A stretch of DNA of 64,000 nucleotides from Sphingomonadaceae bacterium (GCA_024236155.1 JACKLA010000001.1:1116001-1180000); one strand, 5' to 3'; positions 1 through 9,040 are shown, numbered from the stretch's first letter. Notes: generated by a model from the letters alone, not told the origin. A program made the numbers and translations.

Positions 1-1811
1 TCGAACGGCGCGGTGAGCGCGTGTTCCATCTTCATCGCCTCGAGCACCATCAGCCGCTGGCCAGCGGTGACCGGGTCACCCTCGGCCACATCGACCGCGA
101 TGACCTTGCCCGGCATGGGGGCAAGGATGGCACCATCGGCGGCGGAGGCGTGGCCGGAGCCGTCGTGGCGATAGAGTGCGACCCCGAAGACGGCGCCGTT
201 TTCGTAGCGGAATCCTTGGCCTGCATTGCCTTGAAAGCCGCAATAGTTGCCATCGGCAGTGGCAGCTTCTGCGAAGGTCTGGGTAACCGCTTCTTCCCCG
301 TTTACCAGCAAGCGAACCATGGTGTTGCGCCCTGCGTTGAGCCGGAATCCTGCAAGCCCTTCAGTGCGAGCGTAGCCCTCATCCCACCAATCGAGCGTCA
401 CTGCCTCATTCGCTGCGTCCTGAAGCGCGAATGACGACAGCTTCGGTTCTGCGGTCAATGCGTCGATATGGGTGCCGATGGTTCCGGTGGTCATCTGACC
501 CGACTGAAATTCGTCGAGGGAAAGCAGGCGATGCAAGAACCACGCATTGCTGCGAACCGGGGCAATCGCGGTCACGGCACAAGCACGCCACATTCCATCA
601 ATCGCGGTCTCGCGATCCTCTGCGTGGTAGATAATCTTGGCAATCATCGGGTCGTAAAAAGGTGAAATTTCGGCGCCTTCTTCAACTCCGGTGTCAATTC
701 GCGTGTAGTCTGTTCCGAGCCAGGCGACGTCCAACCGCCCCGTGCTCGGCAAAAACCCCTTCGCCGGATCCTCGGCATAGAGCCGGGCCTCGATCGCCCA
801 GCCGTTGATCGACAGCTCTTCCTGCTTGAGCGGGATCGGCTCGCCGCTCGCGACACGCAGCTGCCACTCGACCAGGTCCACCCCGGTGATCTCCTCGGTC
901 ACCGGGTGTTCCACCTGAAGGCGCGTGTTCATTTCCATGAAGAAGATGCGATCCGCCCGAAGCCCCTCGCTGGCGTCGGCGATGAATTCGATCGTGCCTG
1001 CGCCCTCGTAATCGACCGCCTTTGCAGCGCGCACGGCGGCGGCGCAGATTTCTGCGCGGGTGGCCTCGTCCATGCCGGGGGCAGGGGCTTCTTCGATCAC
1101 CTTCTGGTGGCGGCGCTGGAGCGAGCAGTCGCGTTCGAACAGATGGACGACATTGCCGTGGCTGTCGCCGAACACCTGCACCTCGATATGGCGCGGCGAG
1201 GTGATCCACTTTTCGAGCAGCACCTCGTCATTGCCGAAGCTGGCCTTGGCCTCGCGCCGACAGCTTTCGAGATCGGCCTCGAAATTCGCGGCATCGTCGA
1301 CCTTGCGCATCCCCTTGCCGCCGCCGCCCGCGACCGCCTTGATCAGTACCGGATAGCCGATGGCGTCGGCTTCGGCCTTGAGGCGCTCGACCGACTGGTC
1401 CTCGCCCAGATAGCCCGGTGTCACAGGCACCCCAGCGGCAATCATGCGTTCCTTGGCCGCATCCTTGAGGCCCATCGCCTCGATGCTTTCCGGCTTCGGC
1501 CCGACCCAGATCAGCCCCGCCTCGATCACCGCACGGGCGAACCCGGCATTCTCGCTCAGGAAGCCGTATCCCGGATGGATCGCCTCCGCGCCGGTCTGCT
1601 TTGCGGCCGCAATGATCTTCTCGCCCACCAGATAGCTTTCAGCGGCAGGCGAGGGTCCGATATGCACCGCTTCGTCGGCTTGCCGCACATGCAGCGCCTT
1701 GGCATCGGCGTCCGAATAGACCGCAACGGTGGCGATCCCCATCGCGCGCGCGGTGCGGATGATACGGCAGGCAATCTCGCCACGATTGGCAATGAGGAGT
1801 TTCTTGATCAT
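1..1811 (-). CDS. mccA: acyl-CoA carboxylase biotin-carrying subunit, probably methylcrotonyl-CoA carboxylase alpha (partial)
   Basis: This is the biotin carboxylase plus biotin carrier subunit of an acyl-CoA carboxylase. It carboxylates biotin with ATP and bicarbonate and hands the group to the beta subunit. The frame opens with MIKKLLIANRGEIACRIIRT at 1811. The ATP-grasp glycine loop (KAVAGGGGKGMR), the EMNTRLQVEHPVTEE block and, at the left edge, the biotinyl-lysine site EAMKMEH are all readable. About 603 residues are visible and only the extreme C-terminus is outside the window. The PGYLGEDQ and ITGVDLVEWQLRVA segments look more like the methylcrotonyl-CoA (leucine breakdown) enzyme than the propionyl-CoA enzyme; that substrate choice is inference. 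The start overlaps the stop of the upstream gene (ATGA). Confidence 0.85.
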   Translation of the reverse strand, partial: MIKKLLIANRGEIACRIIRTARAMGIATVAVYSDADAKALHVRQADEAVHIGPSPAAESYLVGEKIIAAAKQTGAEAIHPGYGFLSENAGFARAVIEAGLIWVGPKPESIEAMGLKDAAKERMIAAGVPVTPGYLGEDQSVERLKAEADAIGYPVLIKAVAGGGGKGMRKVDDAANFEADLESCRREAKASFGNDEVLLEKWITSPRHIEVQVFGDSHGNVVHLFERDCSLQRRHQKVIEEAPAPGMDEATRAEICAAAVRAAKAVDYEGAGTIEFIADASEGLRADRIFFMEMNTRLQVEHPVTEEITGVDLVEWQLRVASGEPIPLKQEELSINGWAIEARLYAEDPAKGFLPSTGRLDVAWLGTDYTRIDTGVEEGAEISPFYDPMIAKIIYHAEDRETAIDGMWRACAVTAIAPVRSNAWFLHRLLSLDEFQSGQMTTGTIGTHIDALTAEPKLSSFALQDAANEAVTLDWWDEGYARTEGLAGFRLNAGRNTMVRLLVNGEEAVTQTFAEAATADGNYCGFQGNAGQGFRYENGAVFGVALYRHDGSGHASAADGAILAPMPGKVIAVDVAEGDPVTAGQRLMVLEAMKMEHALTAPF

Positions 1812-2308
1812 TCTGCGTTCAACCAGTTCACGCCCACCGCCTCGCACTGGTCTGGTGCGACCATGGTGAAGCTGACATTGCCGACTTTCCAGCTGCCATC
1901 ATCCATTCGCACCATGCTCATCGAATTGATCCCGCAATGGGTCAGCGCGCCATCGGCGGTAAAAGAATACGGCCCCCACACGTGCGCCATGTCACCATCG
2001 ATCAGGACGTGGTCATAGCGCATCGATTCCTTGTAATCGGCGGTACGCTTGGCCCAGTTTTCGAAATGCGTCAGCGCCGGGATGGCATCGACCCGTGGCT
2101 TGTCCGGATCGAACCGGTTGTGCACGAAAATGACCGCCTCGGGCAGCATGTGTTCGGTCAGCACGGAGCGATCCGAATTGGCGATTGCATCCATGAAGCC
2201 GTTGGCCCCGGCGATCACGGCCATCTCTTCGGTGACGACGACATCGGCAGCGGCTGGTGACGCAGCGAAAGCAAGCGCGAAGCCTGCGCAAATCGGGAAT
2301 CCTCTCAT
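1808..2308 (-). CDS. exported NTF2/SnoaL-like protein
   Basis: The predicted protein has 166 residues and a signal peptide (MRGFPICAGFALAFAASPAAA), then about 140 residues with the alpha-plus-beta pattern of the NTF2/SnoaL-like fold (MDAIANSDRSVLTEHMLPEA... DGDMAHVWGPYSF... DDGSWKVGNVSFT). Such periplasmic cone folds often bind small ligands or serve as isomerases; no catalytic residue can be assigned here. The frame stays open upstream to 2419, but the start at 2308 was chosen because it gives a clean signal peptide and lies 10 bases after the crtB stop. The stop overlaps the mccA start, so crtB, this gene and mccA probably share a transcript. The function is unknown. Confidence 0.75.
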   Translation of the reverse strand: MRGFPICAGFALAFAASPAAADVVVTEEMAVIAGANGFMDAIANSDRSVLTEHMLPEAVIFVHNRFDPDKPRVDAIPALTHFENWAKRTADYKESMRYDHVLIDGDMAHVWGPYSFTADGALTHCGINSMSMVRMDDGSWKVGNVSFTMVAPDQCEAVGVNWLNAE

Positions 2309-2318
2309 GCCGATACCG

Positions 2319-3347
2319 CTACGCGGTGGCGACGTGCTCTGCAAGATTGCGCCGCGTCCAGCGCGGCAATTCCGCCAATGCCGGAGGGCGGTGCCACAAT
2401 GCCTCGAAGAAGGCCGCAAGCGCGTGGCCGATCTTCTGGAGTTTCGATGTGTAGACCCGGTGGTCCCATGCCTCGGTCCCGCGCTGGCGCACCTCGTGGC
2501 CGATTGCGGTGTAAATGCGCGCGGCGGTCAGGATCGCCCAGCGGCTGCGGAAGGGCAGGCGGGCGGCGCCGATGCGCGATGCGGCGGCGTGGAGCTCCAT
2601 CAGGGAAACCAGCCGCTCGGCAATATCCGCCATCTCCTGCCGGTGATGCGGTTTCATGTGCTGGCCCGGCTCGATGTCTTCCTCCACCAGCCATTCGACC
2701 GGCAGGTAGCAGCGATCCGCCGCATCATCCTCTGCAATGTCGCGCGCGATATTCGCCAGCTGGAATGCGAAGCCGAGGTCCGCCGCCCTATCCAGTGTGT
2801 CTTCGGCGAGCGTGTCCTCGTCGCCGCGCGGAACGCCCATCACCTTGGCCATCATCACGCCCACCGCGCCCGCGACATGCCAGCAATAGCGCATCAGGTC
2901 GCGCTCGTCGCGCGGTCGCCAGTCCTGGGCATCGAGTTCGAACCCGGCGATCACCGCTTCGGCATCTTCCATCGTCAGCCCGCATTCCGAAGCAACCAGG
3001 CCGAAAGCGTCGAAGGCCGGGTCGCCCGTGGGCTGGCCGTCAAGCGCGCGCCGGGTGAGCACGCGGATCGATTTTACCCGGTCGGCAATGTCGGACTGGT
3101 CACCCAGTTCGCCGCCCATCACCTGCCCGTCGGCAATATCGTCACACCGGCGGCACCATGCGTAGAGCAGCCAGACCCGCTCGCGCGTGGTGCGCGAAAA
3201 CAGGCGGCTGGCGGCGTGGAAGCTCTTGGAACCCTGTTTGATAGCCGCGTGTGCTTTCTCGACCAGTGGACCGCGATTGCGGCCACCACCGGCGCGCTTG
3301 GGTGTTTCGCGAACGTAATTGGGGGCGAGGGGGCGCTGTCTTGCCAA
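2319..3347 (-). CDS. crtB: phytoene synthase CrtB
   Basis: CrtB condenses two geranylgeranyl diphosphates head to head to phytoene, the first committed carotenoid step. The first aspartate-rich motif is in CRRCDDIADGQ and the second is in QLANIARDIAEDDAADR followed by CYLP, the family signature. KQGSKSFHAASRLF is the usual N-terminal block. The predicted protein is 342 residues, about 30 longer than usual, because the start is a TTG at 3347 followed by an unconserved Arg/Gly-rich stretch. No ATG or GTG lies between it and the conserved region. A GAGG five bases upstream is the only ribosome-binding candidate and overlaps the edge of the palindromic repeat at 3356-3457. The exact start is therefore uncertain. 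crtE and other upstream pathway genes are not in the window. Confidence 0.93.
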   Translation of the reverse strand: MARQRPLAPNYVRETPKRAGGGRNRGPLVEKAHAAIKQGSKSFHAASRLFSRTTRERVWLLYAWCRRCDDIADGQVMGGELGDQSDIADRVKSIRVLTRRALDGQPTGDPAFDAFGLVASECGLTMEDAEAVIAGFELDAQDWRPRDERDLMRYCWHVAGAVGVMMAKVMGVPRGDEDTLAEDTLDRAADLGFAFQLANIARDIAEDDAADRCYLPVEWLVEEDIEPGQHMKPHHRQEMADIAERLVSLMELHAAASRIGAARLPFRSRWAILTAARIYTAIGHEVRQRGTEAWDHRVYTSKLQKIGHALAAFFEALWHRPPALAELPRWTRRNLAEHVATA

Positions 3348-3355
3348 AGCTACCT

Positions 3356-3457
3356 CGTCACCCCGATGCAGGCCGGGTCGCGGATAGAGGCCTGGACACC
3401 AGCGGCGTCGCGCCAGATCGAAACGGTGTCTGGACCCCGGCCTGCGCCGGGGTGACG
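3356..3457. repeat. long imperfect palindromic intergenic repeat
   Basis: The two arms (about 3356-3379 and 3433-3457) are near-perfect inverted copies built on GTCACCCCGGCGCAGGCC. An inner pair, CTGGACACC and GGTGTCTGG, extends the stem. I recall GTCACCCCGG-type palindromes as common intergenic repeats in sphingomonad genomes. It fills most of the gap between the LOG gene and crtB and supplies the sequence just upstream of the crtB TTG start. It may act as a transcript-stabilising or attenuating hairpin. Confidence 0.75.
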
Positions 3458-3483
3458 GGCGTCATTGCTTTTGTTTCGGACCG

Positions 3484-4065
3484 TCACAAATCCTCGGCCT
3501 TCATCTGGAAGATGGGTTTGTGCGGCCGGTATTCCGCCATAAGCGTCAGCAGGCGGGGGAGCGCTTCGGCGGCGATCAAGATTCCCTGATGCACCGGCCG
3601 CACGAATCCCACCTCGGCCATCTTGCGGTTGAAGGCGAGTAAATCGTCGTAAAAGCCGAAGGCGTTGAGCAGGCCGACCGGCTTGGTGTGATAGCCGAGC
3701 TGCGCCCAGCTCATCGCTTCCCACAGCTCGTCCATCGTGCCGACCCCGCCGGGGATGGTAATGAAGCCGTCGGAAAGATCGGTGAAACGCTGCTTGCGCT
3801 CATGCATCCCGCTGACGGTGTAGAGTTCGGTGCAATCGTGATTGGCGACTTCGCTGTTTGCCAGCGCATCGGGGATCACCCCGATCACCTCGCCCCCTGC
3901 CTCCAGCGCGCCCGAGGCGACGGCACCCATCAGCCCAAGCCGCCCGCCGCCATAGACGACCCCGATCCCGCGTTCGGCCAATCCTTGGCCGACTTCGCGG
4001 GCCAGCTCGATATAGCGCGGATCTTCCGGCGTGGCGGAGCCGCAATAGACTGCGATACGATTCAT
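3484..4065 (-). CDS. LOG family protein (TIGR00730 Rossmann fold)
   Basis: The predicted protein of 193 residues begins MNRIAVYCGSATPEDPRY and carries the family hallmark PGGVGTMDELWEAMSW, preceded by VYGGGRLGLMGAVASG. Family members cleave the N-glycosidic bond of AMP or of cytokinin riboside monophosphates, releasing the base and ribose 5-phosphate; older annotations call them lysine decarboxylases. The Arg/Glu/Gly active-site cluster lies in HERKQRFTDLSDGFITIPGG. The length is typical. In a free-living bacterium the likely role is nucleotide salvage or regulation; cytokinin production cannot be inferred from sequence. The gene appears to stand alone. Confidence 0.88.
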   Translation of the reverse strand: MNRIAVYCGSATPEDPRYIELAREVGQGLAERGIGVVYGGGRLGLMGAVASGALEAGGEVIGVIPDALANSEVANHDCTELYTVSGMHERKQRFTDLSDGFITIPGGVGTMDELWEAMSWAQLGYHTKPVGLLNAFGFYDDLLAFNRKMAEVGFVRPVHQGILIAAEALPRLLTLMAEYRPHKPIFQMKAEDL

Positions 4066-4196
4066 GGAGGTGGGCTAGGGCAGGTAAAGGGTTGGGGCAA
4101 GCGAGCTTACTGGAATATCGGTCACAGCCCTTGCAAATGGGTCTACTTTTGCCCAGTCTGGATGCCGTCATCCCAGCGTGACAGCGAACGGAGATT

Positions 4197-5084
4197 GTGC
4201 CGTTGAAGCCTTGCTTTGTCAGTTCAGCCATGTGTTGGATCGGTTCGATTAGCCTCCTCGTGAGCTGCCAAAATGCAAGCGACAATTCAGCGAACGAAGA
4301 AAGTGCGGTGATTGCGGACGACCCCCGCAGTTTCCACCACTGCATACTGACTCCTGCGAACATCCCTGCCCCAGTGATGCATGTCATTCTGGATTCCGCC
4401 AGCAAACAGGCGAAAAATTGGTTCACTGTGGAGCGTTGGCGTGAAGCTGGATTGACTTGTGAACACGTCTTCTCGCCGGTGCGGAAATTGGATGCCCCAG
4501 ATGGTTTGCAATTGTTTGTCAGTGAACGGAATTTTCTGTTTGGTGCCAGTTTTGACGATTTTGTGCTTTATGATCCACGCACTGACATTGCGACACAATC
4601 TCCTCCCTACATTTTCACTAAATGGTCGAAACAGGGCGACGGAGACGGGTCGACAAATGTGCGTTTCAGTGCAGACCGTTCAGGCATGCCAAATTTTCTT
4701 GTCGCCACGGAGAAGGGTCACAATGGCACCATGTATGATGCCATTATCGACCGTTATTTCGAATTCGGTGAGGATTTGGCGCTGACACCGGTGCTGTCCA
4801 TTGAACGTGAAACTATCTTGCTGGGAGATTTTGAGGAACTCACTGAAAGAAGGTTGACATTCGCTTCACCCTTTCGCGCGCGTATCGATGTCAGGTCACG
4901 TTCGAAGCGAGGCATTGGAGTCAGCGGAAGTGTCGAATTGGTGCGTGATCGCTTGGGTACACCCTTTCGGGTCGTCAAACCGCCTGCTGGAAACAACAAA
5001 GCACTTGATGGTCTGGTTTCATACTGTGACACGAGAAAAAGCGATGATCAGTTCATTCGCGATGGATGCAATTTTTACTACTAA
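4197..5084 (+). CDS. hypothetical lipoprotein, lower-GC gene
   Basis: The predicted protein has 295 residues with a GTG start at 4197. The N-terminus MPLKPCFVSSAMCWIGSI is followed by a lipobox (LLVSC) whose Cys24 would be lipidated. After a Ser/Asn/Glu-rich linker comes a globular, mostly beta-type region with no motif I recognise (DDFVLYDPRTDIATQSPPYI is representative). The codons are clearly richer in A and T than in the flanking genes, which suggests acquisition from elsewhere. No partner gene is adjacent: the LOG gene is divergent and the next gene convergent. An ATG at codon 12 is an alternative start but would shorten the signal peptide. No function can be given. Confidence 0.65.
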   Translation: MPLKPCFVSSAMCWIGSISLLVSCQNASDNSANEESAVIADDPRSFHHCILTPANIPAPVMHVILDSASKQAKNWFTVERWREAGLTCEHVFSPVRKLDAPDGLQLFVSERNFLFGASFDDFVLYDPRTDIATQSPPYIFTKWSKQGDGDGSTNVRFSADRSGMPNFLVATEKGHNGTMYDAIIDRYFEFGEDLALTPVLSIERETILLGDFEELTERRLTFASPFRARIDVRSRSKRGIGVSGSVELVRDRLGTPFRVVKPPAGNNKALDGLVSYCDTRKSDDQFIRDGCNFYY

Positions 5085-5131
5085 CTATCGCTCAACAGCC
5101 TCTTCAGAACGAGGCGGTTCACAATAGGCCA

Positions 5132-5560
5132 TCAATCATCATCATCCCACTGCGAACACAGGCGGGTGTAGATCACCTGTTCCGCAGGGGCAGCGCCTTT
5201 CGACAGTTCGTCGTACCGCTGCCGCTTGTCCGATTGCGTCAGCATGATGCCTGCTGCGTCGAATGTGGCTGTCTCCAACACGACGATCCGGTCTTCCTCG
5301 CAATAGGCGATATAGGCGGTAAGGGCGTATACCGGACTGCCCGTTTCATCGGCTGCGAACCGCATCACCGTGCCATTCGCGTCACGACCGTAAAAGCTCG
5401 TATTGTGGCGCAGGCTGGCGGTCTGGAGATACATCGCATCGCTGCCTTCACCGGTGCCGATCGGTTCATGGCCCGCGGGCACGGGCAGCGGTGTGTCGGC
5501 AAGAGCGGTCCCCGACAGCAGCAGCAACGGTATTGCGACATAGGCTTTGTTGATTGTCAT
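5132..5560 (-). CDS. small exported protein downstream of crtI
   Basis: The predicted product is 142 residues: a signal peptide (MTINKAYVAIPLLLLSGTALA), then a compact domain with YLQTASLRHNTSFYGRDANG and IAYCEEDRIVVLETATF. The layout (short exported domain, two cysteines about 60 residues apart, acidic tail) recalls surface-adhesin protein E-type small periplasmic proteins, but the match is weak. The start at 5560 sits only five bases after the crtI stop, so it is probably the last gene of the crtY-crtI transcript. A link to carotenoid metabolism is not shown by sequence. Confidence 0.65.
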   Translation of the reverse strand: MTINKAYVAIPLLLLSGTALADTPLPVPAGHEPIGTGEGSDAMYLQTASLRHNTSFYGRDANGTVMRFAADETGSPVYALTAYIAYCEEDRIVVLETATFDAAGIMLTQSDKRQRYDELSKGAAPAEQVIYTRLCSQWDDDD

Positions 5561-5565
5561 GCGTG

Positions 5566-7089
5566 CTACTTCAAATCCTCGATCATCAAACCTGCTGTCG
5601 CCTTGGCGCTTCCCACGACGCCGGGAATACCCGCCCCGGGATGCGTCCCTGCCCCCACAAGGTAGAAATTGCCGATTGCATCGTCGCGGTTGTGGCCGCG
5701 GAACCATGCGCTTTGGGTCAGTACCGGCTCAAGGCTGAAGGCGCTGCCCAGATGCGCACCCAGATCGCTCGCAAAATCCTTCGGCGCATAATGGAACTTG
5801 GTCACGATCCGGTCATGGATGTCGGGGATCAGCCGCCGCCCGACTTCGTCGAGGATGCGCTTTTCAAGCACAGGGCCAACCTCGTCCCAATCGACCGCCA
5901 GCTTGCCCATATGGGCGACCGGGACCAGCGCATAGAACGTGCTCTTGCCCGGCGGAGCCATGCTCGGATCGGTCACTGTCGGGTGGTGCAGATAGATCGA
6001 GAAATCGGCCGGCAGCACGCCGTTTTCGTAAATATCCTCCAGCAGTCCGCGATAGCGCGGGCCGAACAGGATCATATGGTGCGGGATGCCGGGCCAGCCG
6101 CCCTCCAGCCCAAAATGGACCACGAACAGGCCGGGGCTGAAGCTCTTGCGCTTGAGCTTGGCAGAATACTCCCTGCCGCGCGCATTGCCTGACAGCAGGT
6201 CGCGATAGGTGTGGACGATATCGGCGTTGGATGCGACCGCGCGGAACTTCCCGCGCCAGCCCGATGCGGTTTCGACTTCGGTTGCGCGGTTGCCGATAGT
6301 GTGGACCTGCACCACCGGGTCGCCCAGCTTCATCGTGCCGCCGAGCCGTTCGAAATGGCGCACCATGCCCGCGATCAGCCGGTTGGTCCCGCCGCGCGTC
6401 CACCACACGCCGCCATCCTTTTCCAGCTTGTGGATCAATGCATAGATCGCGCTGGTGGTCATCGGGTTGCCGCCGACCAGCAGCGTGTGAAAGCTTAGTG
6501 CCTCGCGCAGCTTCTCGTTCTTCACGAAGCTGGAGACCATCGAATAGACGCTGCGCCAGGCCTGCTTCTTCGCCAGCGCCGGTGCCGCCTTGATCATCGA
6601 GCGGAAGTCGAGGAACGGCACATGGCCGAGCTTGACGTAGCCTTCCTCGTAAACCCCCGCAGCATAGTCGAGGAAGTCGGCATATCCGGCAACATCACCC
6701 GGATTGAGCCTCGCGATCTCGGCATTGAGCTGCGCCTCGTCGTTCGAATAGTCGAAATTCACCCCGTCGGGCCAGTTGAGGCGATAGAACGGGCGCACCG
6801 GCATCAGTTCCACGTCTTCCGCCATGTCGTGGCCCGACAGTTTCCACAATTCGCGCAGGCAATCGGGATCGGTGACGACGGTCGGCCCGCCATCGAAGGT
6901 GAAGCCATCCCGCTCCCAGAAATAGGCCCTGCCACCCGGCTTGTCGCGCGCTTCGATCACGGTGGTGGCGATGCCCGCCGATTGCAGCCGGATGGCGAGC
7001 GCCATGCCGCCGAAGCCCGACCCGATGACGCAGGCGGTTTTCGTGCCGCTCTCTGCGCCGTCTCCTGCTGGATGCGTGCCTTCGTTCAT
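5566..7089 (-). CDS. crtI: phytoene desaturase CrtI
   Basis: This is a bacterial-type phytoene desaturase that uses FAD to convert phytoene stepwise to lycopene at the membrane. The Rossmann motif VIGSGFGGMALAIRL is followed by EARDKPGGRAYFWERDGFTF and GGPTVVTDP. The C-terminus carries the CrtI signature GAGTHPGAGIPGVVGSAKA. The length of 507 residues is typical. Its start overlaps the crtY stop (ATGA), so the two are translationally coupled in the order crtY-crtI. The number of desaturation steps (three or four) cannot be read from sequence, but the adjacent lycopene cyclase implies lycopene as product. Confidence 0.95.
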   Translation of the reverse strand: MNEGTHPAGDGAESGTKTACVIGSGFGGMALAIRLQSAGIATTVIEARDKPGGRAYFWERDGFTFDGGPTVVTDPDCLRELWKLSGHDMAEDVELMPVRPFYRLNWPDGVNFDYSNDEAQLNAEIARLNPGDVAGYADFLDYAAGVYEEGYVKLGHVPFLDFRSMIKAAPALAKKQAWRSVYSMVSSFVKNEKLREALSFHTLLVGGNPMTTSAIYALIHKLEKDGGVWWTRGGTNRLIAGMVRHFERLGGTMKLGDPVVQVHTIGNRATEVETASGWRGKFRAVASNADIVHTYRDLLSGNARGREYSAKLKRKSFSPGLFVVHFGLEGGWPGIPHHMILFGPRYRGLLEDIYENGVLPADFSIYLHHPTVTDPSMAPPGKSTFYALVPVAHMGKLAVDWDEVGPVLEKRILDEVGRRLIPDIHDRIVTKFHYAPKDFASDLGAHLGSAFSLEPVLTQSAWFRGHNRDDAIGNFYLVGAGTHPGAGIPGVVGSAKATAGLMIEDLK

Positions 7090-8306
7090 GCCCGCACCTC
7101 GCTCGCCCGGACGAGCGGATTGCCCTTTCCGGTGAGCGCCCCAAGCGCGCCCAGCAGTGGTACGGGCGGCTTGCCGAGCAGCACACGGGCCTTGTCGGCG
7201 AAGCTGGAACGCCCGGCATAGAAGCGTTCGATCAGCCCCTGGTCGAGGCGATAGAAGCGTTCAAATATGCGGTAACGCTCGGGCGGTTTGGCCGCCCCGA
7301 ACAGCATCGCGCCGAGGCGGCGGTAGAATTTGGTCCGCGCCCAATGCCTGCGCGCCCGCGCATCGAGCAGGGCGGCAAGCTGTTCACCGGGCAGTTCGGC
7401 ATCCTGCGCCACCGCCAGTGCCGTCTCGACCGCGAAAGGCAGGGTGTAGCTGGTCAGCGGATGGACGAAGCCGCCACGCGCACCGGCAAGCCCGACCCCT
7501 TCGCTGCCGACCTCGCGCAAATACGCCCCGAAATCGCCCCCGGTGATCACCGGCAACACGCCGGTTTCCCCGCCAAGTATATTGCCCTGCAACCGATGCG
7601 CGTCGAGATAGCGGTCGATCCGGCCTGACAGCGCGTTGCGGTCGAGTTCCGGGCTGTCTGCGTAATAGGTATCCTCGACAAACAGCTCGTTCGCACCCAG
7701 CGGCAGGACATAGACGAAGCGATAGGCCCCGCTCTTGCCGCTGGGCGCATGCTGGTTGACCGCTGCATCCATGATCACCGGCTGTTCTATCCCGTGCGGG
7801 CGCGGGGTGCGCACATGCCGGCCCATGAATACCTGCCATCCGCCGGTCAGCTGTTCGCTCGGCACCGCGCCGCGGCAGTCGATCACGCTGCGCGCGGAGA
7901 TGCGCTCGCCATTGACGAGGTCGACACTCCGGGCATCGAGGGCGACAACCTGCTGGCCGGTACGGATCGTGCCCGGTGCAAGTTCACGCCGCAGCGCGGC
8001 GTCGAAATCAGCCGAGGCGAGCGAGTTGTAGCGCGAATGCAGCCTGCGCCGGTAGGAAGGAAAGCGGACCGAATAGCCATCCCATTCGGTCTTGCGGAAG
8101 CCGTGCAGCAAATCGCAGCCATGGGTATCGAGATCGTTGTCGAACCAGCTCCAGCGGTGGTTGCCGCCCAGCATTTGCGATGCCTCGACCAGCGCGACCT
8201 GCATTTCCGGATGCTGTCTGCGCAGCGCGAGCGCAATCAGCCCGCCCGCAAGCCCGCCGCCGACAATGGCGATTTCGGTTCGTGTGTCGGTCGCGCGCCC
8301 GTTCAT
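7086..8306 (-). CDS. crtY: lycopene beta-cyclase CrtY
   Basis: CrtY closes the ends of lycopene into beta-ionone rings to give beta-carotene. The protein has 406 residues. The nucleotide-binding segment EIAIVGGGLAGGLIALAL and the following MLGGNHRWSWFDND match the CrtY family, where GGNHTWSFH is usual. ARGGFVHPLTSYTLPFAVE is the conserved C-terminal active-site region. The start at 8306 faces the DUF2585 gene across about 107 bases. No PpsR-type site (TGT-N12-ACA) was obvious there. Hydroxylase or ketolase genes that would yield zeaxanthin-type pigments are not in the window. Confidence 0.93.
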   Translation of the reverse strand: MNGRATDTRTEIAIVGGGLAGGLIALALRRQHPEMQVALVEASQMLGGNHRWSWFDNDLDTHGCDLLHGFRKTEWDGYSVRFPSYRRRLHSRYNSLASADFDAALRRELAPGTIRTGQQVVALDARSVDLVNGERISARSVIDCRGAVPSEQLTGGWQVFMGRHVRTPRPHGIEQPVIMDAAVNQHAPSGKSGAYRFVYVLPLGANELFVEDTYYADSPELDRNALSGRIDRYLDAHRLQGNILGGETGVLPVITGGDFGAYLREVGSEGVGLAGARGGFVHPLTSYTLPFAVETALAVAQDAELPGEQLAALLDARARRHWARTKFYRRLGAMLFGAAKPPERYRIFERFYRLDQGLIERFYAGRSSFADKARVLLGKPPVPLLGALGALTGKGNPLVRASEVRA

Positions 8307-8413
8307 CGTCGCAAGGCACTAGGGGCGAAAAGCGCGGCGGGCAATCACCGCGCGGATTTGCCCCCGGCAGATGCCCGCTTGCCTGACGGGAGCTAATTGG
8401 CGACAAGCACCGC

Positions 8414-9004
8414 ATGACCAATCGCCTTATGCCGCATCGCAAAGCCCTGATCGCGACCGGCGTGCTGCTTGCCGCGACCCTCGCCATCCTTTTCGCAATG
8501 GATCGCCCGCCGATCTGCACCTGCGGCGAAATCAAGCTGTGGCATGGGGTGGTGCACAGCTCGGGCAACAGCCAGCACATCACCGACTGGTATTCGCCCA
8601 GCCACTTCATCCACGGCATCATCATGTATGGCCTTGCGGTGTTGCTGTGGCGCAAATGGGCGTTGTTCGGCGGCAAGCCCGCCAAATGGGCGCTGCCGAT
8701 CGCCGTGCTGGTTGAGGCGGCGTGGGAAATTTCGGAGAACACCCCGGCGGTGATCAATCGCTATCGCGAAGTGACGGTCAGCTTCGGCTATTCGGGGGAT
8801 TCGATCCTCAATTCGATGGCCGATATTGGCTGGATGATGGCCGGTTTCCTGCTCGCCGCGCGGATTCCGTGGAAGGTGAGCCTGGCCATTGCGGTGTTCT
8901 TCGAACTGCTGACGCTATGGATCATCCGCGACAATCTGACGCTGAACGTCATCATGCTGTTCTGGCCGATAGAGGCCATCAAGCAATGGCAGGGCATGGG
9001 ATAA
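8414..9004 (+). CDS. DUF2585 / UPF0314 membrane protein
   Basis: The predicted protein has 196 residues and about five membrane segments (for instance ALIATGVLLAATLAILFAM and VSLAIAVFFELLTLWII). The loop motifs CTCGEIKLWHG and HITDWYSPSHFIHG, followed by VEAAWEISENTPAVINRYR, are typical of the alphaproteobacterial DUF2585 family. The acidic, His- and Tyr-containing loops look like a conserved site facing one side of the membrane, but the biochemical role is not known. It is transcribed divergently from crtY, a placement that proves no functional link. Confidence 0.85.
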   Translation: MTNRLMPHRKALIATGVLLAATLAILFAMDRPPICTCGEIKLWHGVVHSSGNSQHITDWYSPSHFIHGIIMYGLAVLLWRKWALFGGKPAKWALPIAVLVEAAWEISENTPAVINRYREVTVSFGYSGDSILNSMADIGWMMAGFLLAARIPWKVSLAIAVFFELLTLWIIRDNLTLNVIMLFWPIEAIKQWQGMG

Positions 9005-9040
9005 CGGGAGGGGCGGGGCGCACGACCCCGCCCCCGATCG

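Noticed and set aside
8307..8413. PpsR-type photosynthesis-gene operator upstream of crtY
   Set aside because: No TGT-N12-ACA pair was found, and no photosynthesis genes other than carotenoid genes are in the window.
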